A DNA stretch of 64,000 bases, from positions 1,302,001-1,366,000 of the forward strand of contig CM033113.1 in NCBI GenBank assembly GCA_019321725.1, written 5' to 3'. The notes under the pieces were generated by a model. The model saw only the letters and a list, made by a program, of their open reading frames with translations. It searched no databases and was not told the origin of the DNA. Positions 10,168 through 20,900 of this stretch are shown in pieces (the first letter of the stretch is position 1; each line of letters opens with the position of its first letter). The position numbers and the translations under genes are program-made. The stretch comes from Paulownia fortunei (lineage: Eukaryota > Streptophyta > Magnoliopsida > Lamiales > Paulowniaceae).

Positions 10168-12938
10168 TCAAAAGAAGCCAGGAATTTCTCCCGGCATGGG
10201 AGCCAACTCATTGTTGCTGAACCTTTCCTCATCATAAAAACAAGCATGAACAACCCTACCTCCAAAAAACCGGCCTTCGAGTTCTACGAGGGCTTTAGTT
10301 GCTTGCTCTGCTCTCTCAAACTGAATAAATATTCTTACAGCTTCTTCGTGTGGGAAGTTTGGTTCCGTAATTTCAAATATCAGGACGCGAGTCACTGTAC
10401 CAAATTTAGCACACTCCTCTGCCACCTCACCCTCTAAATCATCATCTACCTCACCTGGGCCAACCTTCACAAAGAAGCACATGAATACATCAGAAATTGT
10501 AGGCAACCCACGATGTGCACAGATGATAAAGCAAGAATATGAAAAACACAAAGCAGCAAATCATTCAGATCAACTGCTGCCAGGGGCTGGAGAAAACAGC
10601 AACAATCACAGTAATCACCAATCAGTTATAGATAATTCAAGCAACAAGAAGGTACCAAAATATAGATAGAAAATATTTATATATATCTGATGTGTTGTTA
10701 GGACTGTGTGTGAGATGAGTAACCAAGCTACAACTTGCAAAATCCTTCAAATATACTGCATTCTGCAATGCAGTAGAAGGTGGAACAAATGAAAAGCAAG
10801 ATTAGACAACATTTATTGCACTCCGACGTATACCTGCAGGATCATAGAATGGAAATCAAGAAAAAAGAATCGAAGTAAGAATGTGACCAGTAAGTGTATG
10901 CTCAGAGAATGTTATCAAACAAAACAATTTGATACTGGATATTGATCATGCAGATTCAAACTTGGCTTGCAGATAGGACTTCTACTTTCAAAGGATGGCA
11001 TAAAAATGAGCCCAAGCTTACTGGATGCATGTGAAAAAAAGGAAAAGCTTTTAAGCTGTGTTGTGTCTTCCAGCATGAACCATTTCTTTCCTTTGTATTT
11101 ATTTGTCCCAAAGCTGGAGGTGCCAGTCAAAGTAAGGTTCTCAACCTTAAAACTAAGGTTTCAGTTTTCTTACTTCAAAGTGATTGAGACATAATCTGTA
11201 AAATTGCTCAATGGGTTAACTATAAAACAATATTGCTTTCTTCTCAGCCTAAACATTTACAGTTACACCACTGGGACAAGTTGAACAACCACCAAAGGAA
11301 AGCACCATTCCACAGATTTATAGTTTGTTTATATCCATAACATTTGGCTCATGGAACTGAGATAACTTTAGTCAAATTTGAAGTGAAATATTTTATTCCA
11401 ATTCTAAAACTTCAATACCTTGATAGCAAACATTGTATCCAAAGTATGATTCAACAAGCAGAAGCAGTTCTCAATTCCATTCTCTATCCAAGGTGGTGAA
11501 TTTCCACAAATCAGTACTGTTCAAAGGATGGAAAAAGCCACTGGAAACCTATTCGAAACTGGGTTTTTTTAACAATTTATAAAAATAAAAATAAAAACTA
11601 ATTTACAAAACAACCTAGCCTATCTATTCAAATATACTAGTATTCAAAAATAAATAAAAAAATCAACTCAGTAGGAGTGGTGCTTTGAAGTAGAATGTTA
11701 CAAAATTACATTAGGTTATTTTGTAAATTAGTTTTTTATTTTGTTATAAATTGTTAAAAAACCTCCCAAACCTCATCGTATGAAAAGCAAAAAGAATCAC
11801 ATACTATGATTTCAGTCATGTTTAAGTTATCTCAGTGCAAGTAAAATTACAACAGCTCTCTCTATTAGTTTTCAACTAAGCTCTACATTTATCTGATCTT
11901 AACTTGTAATTACCAAAATCATTTCTAAACCACTGTCCACCAGGAATTGTTACTTAAAGAAAGGGAATCCCAAATTAAACCATACAAATCTCACAATACA
12001 AAAGCCCTAAACTTCATAATCACTAAAAATATCACACCCAATTAAGCACGACGCATATTTAAATCTCTGAAAATGCAATAAGCAATCCATACCATGTTTC
12101 TGAGAAGCACAACCCTGGTGGGAGGCCCATTGAAATTAACACTCTTAACCTTCTTACTCTCGCTGGCATTCACAATAACGCCACCTCTCTTATCCGTCTT
12201 CTTAGCCACCAACGGCGTTGTAATTCCCTGCTCCTGCTTCCCCAAACCCTGTCCTTCCTTCCACCCCATCTTCGCCATCATCCTCTGGGCCGCCGTCATC
12301 TTCCCTTCCGCTCCCAATCCCAACCCTCCGCTCTCAGACTTCCCGATGCTAAACCCTTCCCCTCCCCCATTACCCAGCGGGGGTGGCGACGGCGATCTCG
12401 GCACACCACCTCCACCGCCGCTCAGAGCCGCCCTCCTCCGCCACGCTTCCTCTCCAGAAATATTCAATTCCCTGTCCCTATCGCGATCCCTCTCCCTCTT
12501 CTCTCTCTCTTCCCTTTCCCTCTCTCTCCTCTCTCTCTCCTCCAATTCTCTCCTCACCTCCGCCTCCGCTTGCTTCCTCTTTCGCTCCCGGCGGTAATCC
12601 TCATAGTCGTTTGGCCGGGCTGGGTCGTATTCTTCTACGACGGTGCTGGTGACTCCGACAAGAGCGGGTTGGAACGATGCCGTGCTAGGGTTAGGATTTA
12701 TATTCTCGTCGGCGGTTGGCTGAGTTGTAGTAGTGTGTTTACTGACGGTGGTGGGCTGGGATTGTTTGGGCTTGAGGTGTTGGGCCCGGATGATGGTTTG
12801 AGGAGGGGGGAAGGGTTTGCGAAGGGTAGGTGGGGCCATCTTGACGCTGCTGGACCAGACATTGGTGGTGGATGTGGTAGTGGAGCTGTCGTCCCTGGCG
12901 GATGGTGGGGGAAGGTCGCCGTACAACCCGCCCAGCAT
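10168..12938 (-). CDS. DRT111: Splicing factor DRT111/SFPS (SPF45/RBM17-like), complete
   Basis: Two exons on the minus strand: 12938-12093 (282 codons) and 10464-10168, with one phase-0 intron of 1,628 bp (GT-AG). The product is 380 residues, close to the family's usual ~385. In order: a Met-Leu-Gly-Gly-Leu-Tyr-Gly-Asp-Leu-Pro start typical of DRT111; a Pro-rich segment; a Glu-Tyr-Asp-Pro-Ala-Arg-Pro-Asn-Asp-Tyr motif; a long Arg/Glu/Asp charged helix; a G-patch at about 214-255 (Met-Gly-Trp-Lys-Glu-Gly-Gln-Gly-Leu-Gly); and a C-terminal UHM-type RRM with the Arg-Phe-Phe (RxF) element used to bind ULM peptides of SF1, U2AF65 and SF3B1. The methionine at 12938 was chosen over an in-frame upstream one because the family always starts there. 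Known role: nuclear spliceosome-associated factor affecting alternative splicing in phytochrome and ABA responses. The + strand frames over exon 1 are antisense shadows. Confidence 0.96.
11562..11763. mobile_element. Foldback/MITE-like element in DRT111 intron
   Basis: The arms at 11562-11617 and 11712-11763 are near-perfect inverted complements, beginning GGTTTTTTTAACAATTTAT on the left and ending ATAAATTGTTAAAAAACC on the right. They enclose about 95 bp. The element could fold into a ~50-bp stem. I could not find a convincing target-site duplication, so the superfamily is open. Confidence 0.75.
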
Positions 12939-14129
12939 TGTGTATGACAATCCAAAGCGTCTGTGTTTGCGGTTGTTGAGAATTAGTATTTGCAATTGCG
13001 CAAAAGAATAGATCAGATGTTTTATACGAGATAAATGGGACTTCACTTCCCCAATATTATTATTTTAGTATTTTACCCCAATTCATTATACTATTTCGCT
13101 CTAAAATTGTATTTTCACCGTAAAGTTCTTCGTAATTTACAGTGCGTCTTTTTTTTTTTGGTTTGCTGCTCAAAAATCAAGTAAAAAAAAAATTAATACA
13201 TACCGTCAATTGTGAATGAACAATAAATTGTAATACGAGAAACATGTTAAATAATTATAAATGATAATTAAAAATACACATTTTCACATCAAAGTGAAAT
13301 ATAATATTTACTTCTTTTTTCTTTCAATTTATGTCTATTGATTTTTCAAAAGTACATTTCCGAATTCTTGGAGGGAAAGATGCATCTTGGGTTGATATAT
13401 AGTGTGATTTGTCAAATATATTGGATCATATGGGATTTTCAACCAAGATCCAGATATCTATTTCACCCAATAAAAAATAATTGAATAATAAAAAAATTGG
13501 AATGTGAAGCGCAATTAGATGTCGTGATGTTCGATAAACTAAATTTAAAGATATTGACTGGTTAACATGTTTAAATATTGTATTTATGTCGTTGTCATCC
13601 GCAACGACTTATCATGTTTTGTATACTATAATCGATATTATTTATAATAAAAATATTAAAAATTATCTTATATTCGTCATTGAATAAAAAAACATTACGA
13701 AACTTTTTGATTGATTTTTTAGCAATAAAGATAAAAAAAGACGAGAGGTGGTGACTGATGAATAATTTTTTAAGTAAAATTTTGATATAAAGATATGTTT
13801 GGGGAACAAAGTGTTATATGAATAATATTCATACTACATCCGATATAATGAATATCGAGTACTTAGATCATTGATAAGTATTTTATTTTATAAAAAAAAT
13901 ATGATATTTGTCTATCATTTACATATTTCGATGTATTGTCCACCAAACGTAACATATCAAAAATCGTGGTATATGACTATAAGTTAATGATCTAAAATAT
14001 TTTTTAATTACTATAGAAAGTAAAATGTTAAAATAGTAAAATTTAGAGAGGTAAAATACTATTTTACTCTTTTAGATATAATCTATATATGTCTATATAG
14101 CTATCCGAAAAACACACAAGATGCTCAAT
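12939..14129. other. DRT111 5' flank and AT-rich intergenic DNA
   Basis: The first ~130 bases are the likely leader and promoter of DRT111 on the minus strand. The rest is AT-rich with no open frame or recognisable element. Confidence 0.5.
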
Positions 14130-14990
14130 AAAATTTTGGGAAATTTCATTTTTAATCAACCAACTCTCACCACAGTACACAATGGTCACTCAAGAAATAA
14201 AAGAAGCATAAATGGTCTTTCAAATATTTTAAAGTTGATTTTTTCCTCCAAAACTAATAATTTGTCGATGAATTTAATAGAAATGCACGCATGTGTGTTT
14301 TGCAACTTTTTGTGGGGGAAATTAATTTTACTCGCTAAAATTTATCTTTGTACTTCATTCTCATTTCATTTGTTAATAAAAAAGTTTGTCAATATATTCA
14401 ATTTGGTATATTATAAAACCAAATCATTTAAAATTCCTGCCAAAAACTCAAAATTTTATAGCAATCTTGAACGATTTAATGAATTTTGGTGAGATAAAAT
14501 TCTCATCCAATTGCACCATAAAATAATGACAGTGAATGCCTTGTTTTGAGCATTATATATTCTTGAATTGTGTTGCAGATGTTCTTTTCGCTTGTAATCC
14601 TATAAATTTGTAGAATTTTTATACACGACTGTTACTTTTTTATTTTTGTATTAAATTTAAAATAATCACCTTTCACTCATTTTTCTGTTATACATAGTTT
14701 TAAGTGAGAGTTTTTCACCTTTTTATATCCATATATTATTTAAAATTTACCATATATGTATTTATTATATTGGTGACAATAAATTTATTGATGAATATGT
14801 TGATTAAGTTGAAGAATTGTTTTTGAAAAGGGTTAGAAGTAATGGAGTTTTATAAACTTTGGATGAAAAGTGCAATTTATTAAAAGATTTGTGTGATTAT
14901 TTATGCCTCTTTTATAATTTGAGTGACCATTATATGGCTATGGTTAAAGTTGGGTGGCTATAAACGATTTTTTCACTAAAAAATAAAGTA
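14130..14990. mobile_element. Long inverted-repeat (TIR-like) element, non-autonomous
   Basis: The left arm (about 14130-14240) and the right arm (about 14870-14990) are diverged inverted complements. Both contain the core AATGGTCACTCAA, followed by a similar A-rich stretch with GCATAAAT, and outside it a matching segment around CAACC/CACCCAAC next to Thr-rich DNA. The interior (~600 bp) is AT-rich without a transposase. Boundaries are approximate and no target duplication was identified. Confidence 0.6.
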
Positions 14991-15254
14991 GATTTTCGAC
15001 AAAAAATAATTAAATAAAGGTGAAAAAAAGTGATAAGAATTTTTTTGAATAAAAATCAAATTTATTAGAGGCGAGAGGAGTAACGAAAAAAAAAGATAGA
15101 TGAAAGGATTTATACAAAATGTGATTAAAAAAACAAAAAAATGGAGAAAAATAAATAAATAATGCGTGCACGAGAACAAAGAGGAGAAAAAATATGTGAG
15201 ATAAAAGATATATTAAAAAAAAAAAAAGCATGTCAGTATCATATTTATAAAATG

Positions 15255-16005
15255 ATATAGTACTCACTCAAGTTTCAAAAGAACATATGTAATCACTCAA
15301 GTATAGGACAAAAAAAAAATCGTCACTCAAATTACATTAGAAATACAATTTCACTCGCTCAAGTTTCTTAAAAGGCATCAACTCAATTATGTTAAAAATT
15401 ACAAAATTCATGCAAATTTGGTTATTATTTATAGAGTAAATATTTGGTTACTATAGATCGAAGGAATTTGAAATTTGTAATTATTTACATAAAGCTTTTG
15501 AAATACCAATAGATAAATTAATTTGGAAATTTATTTAGACAATTATTATTTGGACACTATATAAAATATTAAATATATAATTGGATTGAATAGACAAATA
15601 TTAAGAATATTTGTAATTTTACATATGATATACATACATAATGCACATTATTTTTTGTTTCTAATTTTGTATATCTTTAATGTCGTGATAAGATTTTCAG
15701 TATAATAATTAAAATTTTGTTTACTTAGACTTCTTACGTGATTAGAATAATAGTAACCAAATCTTTATTCTAAAAATAGTAACTAAATTTGTTTGAGTTT
15801 TGCAAGTTTTAAGACAATTGAGTGATTATAGGTATTTTTTAATTAATTTAAATGAGTGATGTGTGTTTCTAATGCAACTTGGGTAATTCTATTTTTTACC
15901 TTATACTTGAGTAATTATATATATATATTATATATATATATATATATTTAAATGTAGGTGAGTGTTGTGTGCCTTTTATAAAATTTAAATGAGTAAATTT
16001 ATATT
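15255..16005. mobile_element. Second long inverted-repeat element, non-autonomous
   Basis: The left arm at about 15255-15395 contains three phrases: ATCACTCAAGTATA, TCACTCAAATTACATTAGAAA and CACTCGCTCAAGTTTC. The right arm at about 15795-16005 contains their diverged reverse complements in reverse order, for example TTTCTAATGCAACTTGGGTAA and TATACTTGAGTAATT. The ends share the 'ACTCAAGT' word with the neighbouring 14.1-kb element, so the two may belong to related families. A TA-rich tract interrupts the right arm at about 15917-15950. No coding capacity is seen inside. Confidence 0.6.
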
Positions 16006-16855
16006 TACTCATTTATTCCGACTACGATTCATCTATCTAAGGGCCTAAAATCTTCATTACATTACTTCAAAACAAAGGGCCCAACTGAAATTAATAAGCC
16101 GAATTCCTTGACTGTTGCCAAGGTATTAATTATTTGTATTGATGTGTATTTCAGAGCAGCAGAAAATTGAATATTTGAATTAATATAATTATGTATCTTT
16201 TAAATAAAAATATATTTGTATAAACAAATAGTTTATATATGGTGAGTTTTACAAACCCAATAATATATTTATTGTTGCCGTTTTGGTATATATTTGATTT
16301 TTTTTTAATGTGTTGAAATAACATTCATACTAGTAATAAAAGTTTATCATCAATTTTGACAAAGTAAAATAATCTTGAGACATTAAAAGTTCATACAATT
16401 GATTAAAGTTGAAGTTAAATCAATACTATTTTCTTTAAAATAACTTAACTATTTAAACAAAAATTAAAAGAATCGCAACTCCGAACCATCAGTATCCCAT
16501 TATAGCATGTCATATTAGTGTCATTATCCTTTAAAAATAATATTCCCTCTATCATGAAATTAAAAGTCCCTATTTGCTAGTTTATAAGAAAACTGGATGG
16601 GAAGCATATCCTCGACCCATAGAGGGCGTTTAAGCCGTTACTAGACGTAAAATCAGATAAAGATGTGAGCCACAATCACAATTACATGTACATACACGTG
16701 TTAGTAGGTAATTTTTAAATTTCGTATGTGTCCTTATTTCAACCTTTTTGACAAAAGAAAAAGACATGCAATAAATGCATTCTCTGTTCACACCTCAATA
16801 AATATCACCGTACTCACTCTATTTTTGCACAACTTATTTTCAAAAAAAATAAAAA
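16006..16855. other. AT-rich intergenic, 5' flank of LOG pseudogene
   Basis: No open frame is seen. The ~150 bases before the LOG-like start may be the former promoter and leader. Confidence 0.4.
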
Positions 16856-17130
16856 ATGGAAGTTTCTTCAACTCACAAATTTAATTCCATTTGTGTTTTT
16901 TGTGGATCCAATCTAGAAAAAAAATAGTGAGTTTATAGGTGTGGCCAATAATCTTGGTAGAACTTTAGCAGAAAGAAAAATTCATTTAGTGTATGAGAGA
17001 GGCAGTTTGGGGTTAATGGGGAGTGTTGTATTTCTGCTTATGTAGGAGGTGTCAAAGTTTTGGGAGTTATCCCAAAATCTTTAACAGTACAGAATATCAC
17101 AGATATGATAATTGGAGAATATTTTAATTG
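16856..17130 (+). pseudogene. LONELY GUY (LOG) cytokinin-activating enzyme pseudogene, 5' fragment
   Basis: From ATG at 16856 the frame reads like the N-terminus of a LOG phosphoribohydrolase: a lead-in, then Ile-Cys-Val-Phe-Cys-Gly-Ser-Asn. It meets TAG at once after a Lys-Lys pair. After a one-base shift the similarity resumes with Asn-Asn-Leu-Gly-Arg-Thr-Leu-Ala-Glu-Arg and His-Leu-Val-Tyr followed by Ser-Leu-Gly-Leu-Met-Gly. In intact enzymes that junction is the Gly-Gly-Gly-Ser nucleotide-binding loop; here it reads Glu-Arg-Gly-Ser. A second shift leads to Ala-Tyr-Val-Gly-Gly-Val-Lys-Val-Leu-Gly-Val-Ile-Pro-Lys. Similarity stops near 17130, before the catalytic Pro-Gly-Gly-x-Gly-Thr region. 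It cannot encode an active enzyme. Confidence 0.87.
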
Positions 17131-17926
17131 AGAGTTAAAAAAATATAAATTTTAAATTTTATTATTCTAAAAAAAATATTAATAAAAAATTAGTCGTACC
17201 AACTATCATATAATTATTTTAATTGCAACAATAAATTTAGAGTGTGACTTTTATTATTTTTTTATCATATGCATAAATATACATAAATGAATATAATTAA
17301 TTAATTATTATTATTATTATTACCAACCACAAATTGCCAAAAAAGGTGTTTGATACCAATTGTAGGTTAACGAATAAGCTGCTACAGATCATTGATGCAG
17401 CTGTTGTTGTGGCGCCATCACAACTTAACCGTCTTTTCTTCATCGGTCTTTTCCTTGGCATATACATTTAATCAGTCCCCCCCCCCAAAAAAAAAAAAAA
17501 AAAGGAAAAAAAAACATATGTGGTATTAAATACGTAGGAAAATCGTTAGTTATTAAAAGTTGAACATCGGATATATAATTCCTTTTTGATGGTAGGTTTA
17601 TGGATATATATTACTGTATTCTATTTTTTATTTTTCTCCAAAAATACACCCCTACCCTCCCGCGATTGCAGGTAATATATTTTTCTCTCTCTATCTCTAT
17701 GTGAGTGAAATTAGTCATGAAATCAAATCCAATTGGAAATCTGGTGGGTATTGGTTTCTTGATTTCACAAAAATTCATCGTTAATTGGGTTGGGTTTCAG
17801 GGCTTTTCTTGAATCAAGATTGTGACCCGGAGTTCTAACGAGACGCTGGGTGTATAAGCTAGGGTTTTTGAGTTGACAGATCTGAGTACGAGTCTGCAAT
17901 TCGATCATTACAATTCAAAATTCAAC
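17131..17926. other. Intergenic and leader of the SAPS gene
   Basis: AT-rich, with a C10 then A17 homopolymer run at 17477-17503 (a possible assembly or polymorphism hot spot). A CT-rich stretch near 17680-17702 and about 220 bases after it probably form the promoter-proximal 5' UTR of the SAPS gene. Confidence 0.5.
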
Positions 17927-20900
17927 ATGTTTTGGCGTATGGCTGGCCTCTCCACTGCATCACCAGTGAGTGCCCATTATTTTCTCTTTTCACAAGAAAT
18001 CTTGTTAATCTTTGTATTGTTTATTGGATCCAATTTCTTGGCATGTTGTTTCTTGGTCATTGGATTTGATTATGCCGAGTGATTTCCGTTTCTTGGAGTG
18101 CTGTGAGATTTGGTGAGTTGAAATAAGGTTTTTGATAGTTGAGAAAACATTGGAGTTTTGTGTGATTTCGTATCTTGTTGGCCAATGTGCCGTGGAGAAG
18201 TTTTTGTATTGAAGTCGTCTTGATTGGAGGCAGATATGATGGATTTTATTAGTCAAACTTAATATTGCCTGCAATTTGTTGAGAGCGATGTAACAGTGGC
18301 CAAGTAGAGAGCGTCACGTGGTACCACGGCATAGGGGACAGAGATTGGTGCGGCGTTTGATTGTCGTATTGCTAAAAGCCCTTATAGCGGTATTTGTACT
18401 ATGAACTTTACTATTTTGCATGGACAAGGCTAGACATCCATGTTCTTGGAGAGTATTAACATATTGAATCAAGATGAATATAATTGCGAGTTATTCAATT
18501 TTGCAAATAGAGTAAATCTGGACAAGTTGTGCTTTTGCGCGTAACAGGAGAACTGAGTGCCGCAACATGCCTCAGTTGACTGTTTAGGCATGTGAAAATC
18601 GGGTTTCTAATCATTCAGCTTGAGATGAGGAGGCTGCATGGTCTGTTAATGGTTATGTAAAATAGATTGTAATTCCTTTAATGGTGGCAGGATGCTCTAC
18701 TCCTTTTTGGTCAAACATTAACTATATTCTCCCTGTTTTCTTTGTTGTAATCAGAATCCTGCTCCTCTTCTTTTGAGAGTCTTCAAAGACAATTTAATCC
18801 TGTTGCACTCTTGTTTGTTATACAATATGCTCGTGGTCCTTCGATTTTGGATATCTCTTCATTCACCTTGTGATATAGATGAACAACTAGAGCGGTGCTC
18901 TCTGGTATCTAGCAATTGCTGATTGTTTGGTTTATGATCATATTATGACGACGACAAAAAATGAAATCATCACCACTGTTTCTATGAAATGGTTCTGAGC
19001 TTGCTAGTTGCCAACATGTATAGTAGTCTTATGTATGTATTATGTGAGGTCATAAATTAGCTGAGCTGAAAATGAAGAGCTGCTTCTTGTGTTCCTAACC
19101 ATCTGAAATTGTGTTTTTGTGCAGTTGATAACTAGTGATCTGTTCACGAGTACCTCATATCTTTACTTATAATGAATAGAATATAGTTATTTTAGGAAAG
19201 ACAATATTAACAATTTTCTCTAGTCTTGATCTCCAGTATTGAGTCATTAAGTCTATTCTCATAAAGATTTTTAGTTTTGTATTCATGTTTCTCAGGCTTT
19301 GGCTGCAACCCTTTGATCAAGTGGTAATTTGTTGTGAATATATTTGTATACATTGTTGTTGATGTTGTGCTGTGCTCTATGGTCAGAATTGGGAGTGTGT
19401 CTCAGTAACCATACTTGTGCGTTTTATGAAGTCATGTCGAGTACATATTTTATTCCCCTTCGATTATAATGTGCATCACTATATGTGTTAATTAAGTATA
19501 TAATGTAAGTTCTTTTACCGATTTTGTAAATCTCAGGTGGAAACCATTTTAGATAAAGAAAATTTTACACTGGAGGAGCTATTGGATGAGGACGAAATAA
19601 TTCAAGAATGCAAAGCTCTTAATGGCCGTCTTATTAATTTGTAAGATTCTATTTCAATTACCTTAAAACTTTTGTTATGATATTTTGTCCATCTCTTTAT
19701 ATTCCACTTGTGCAGTTTTGTTTTGCTGTCCCTTTTAAAAATTATCTCGAGCTGAAAGTGGAATGGCAATAGTTTGTCGTTCATAGTTGAACCAGCTGTT
19801 TTTCTTGCGAAAAGTACATCTTAGCTCAAGGAATTATCTTGTGCATTGTTTTATGCAGTAATTGGGCATAAATGCTTGTAAGATTAGATAATGCCACAAC
19901 AAGCAAAAAAGAATTTGTGATAGGTTGATTTAAGATGAGCGGGAGAGGAGGGCAGTTCGGTGAAAGTATATTTGGTCATTTTCAACAAAGTATTTCTTGT
20001 AGTAACTGATTGTTCAAGTAATCTTGATCAATCACTGTAACTTGACTGTTTTAATTCTCCTTTCTAATCGTCCAAACTGTCTTTTTCTTGTTCAGAATGG
20101 CCCACGTATTTCTTCTATTTTTTGGTAATAGTAGGAAAGCATGATCTGCTCTTTTACAAGTTCTTTCTTTTGTCAGAATATTCAGGATCTTTTGACTTTG
20201 CACGAACTAATTTTATACCAATTTTTCTTGCAGTTTGCGTGAAAGAGCTAATGTTAAACACCTGATTAAATACATAGTGGAAGAAGCTCCAGAGGATGCT
20301 GAGAAACAACGAACATTCAAGTAAGCATGTGTGATAGATGGTTCTAGGTGTACATTTGTTGCCAGACCAAATCCTTTTAAATGAAATTGTGATAATGTGT
20401 TCAAAACATAAGCTATTGATGAGTAACTTCCCTTCTTTCTGCCATCAGGTTTCCTTTCATTGCTTGTGAGATTTTCACTTGTGAGGTTGATATTATACTC
20501 AAAGCTTTGGTAGAGGACGAGGAGGTGTGCAGTTGTGAGAATTTTCTACTATTTGTTGGACATTTTTAATTTTGAACTTTATTAGTTACCTCCTACTTTT
20601 GGTTCACAGTTGATGGACCTGCTGTTCTCTTTCTTGGATTCTGAGCGCCCCCATAGTACTCTATTGGCTGGTTATTTCAGCAAGGTATGATCAGTGATGC
20701 TTGATGGGTAATTTTATGTATGGTTTCATCCCCCATTATCCCAGCATAGTTTAGATCTAAAATAGACAAAAAAGGTTAAAGGAAAGAGACTGATGTGTGG
20801 ATATAAATGACCTTCATATTAAGGTTGAAGTATCAGCTTTTTGTTAAAATAAAAGTCGATTTTTTCTTTCAGACTGAACAATAATGGCTCCCTGTAATTT

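Noticed and set aside
12094..12947. Long plus-strand frames over 12.1-12.9 kb
   Set aside because: They lie antisense to DRT111 exon 1, and their Ser/Leu/Pro-rich composition mirrors its Arg/Glu and Pro-rich coding sequence.
14976..15267. Hydrophobic minus-strand frames resembling membrane proteins
   Set aside because: Phe/Leu/Ile-rich peptides are the expected translation of A-rich non-coding DNA; there is no start context or homology.
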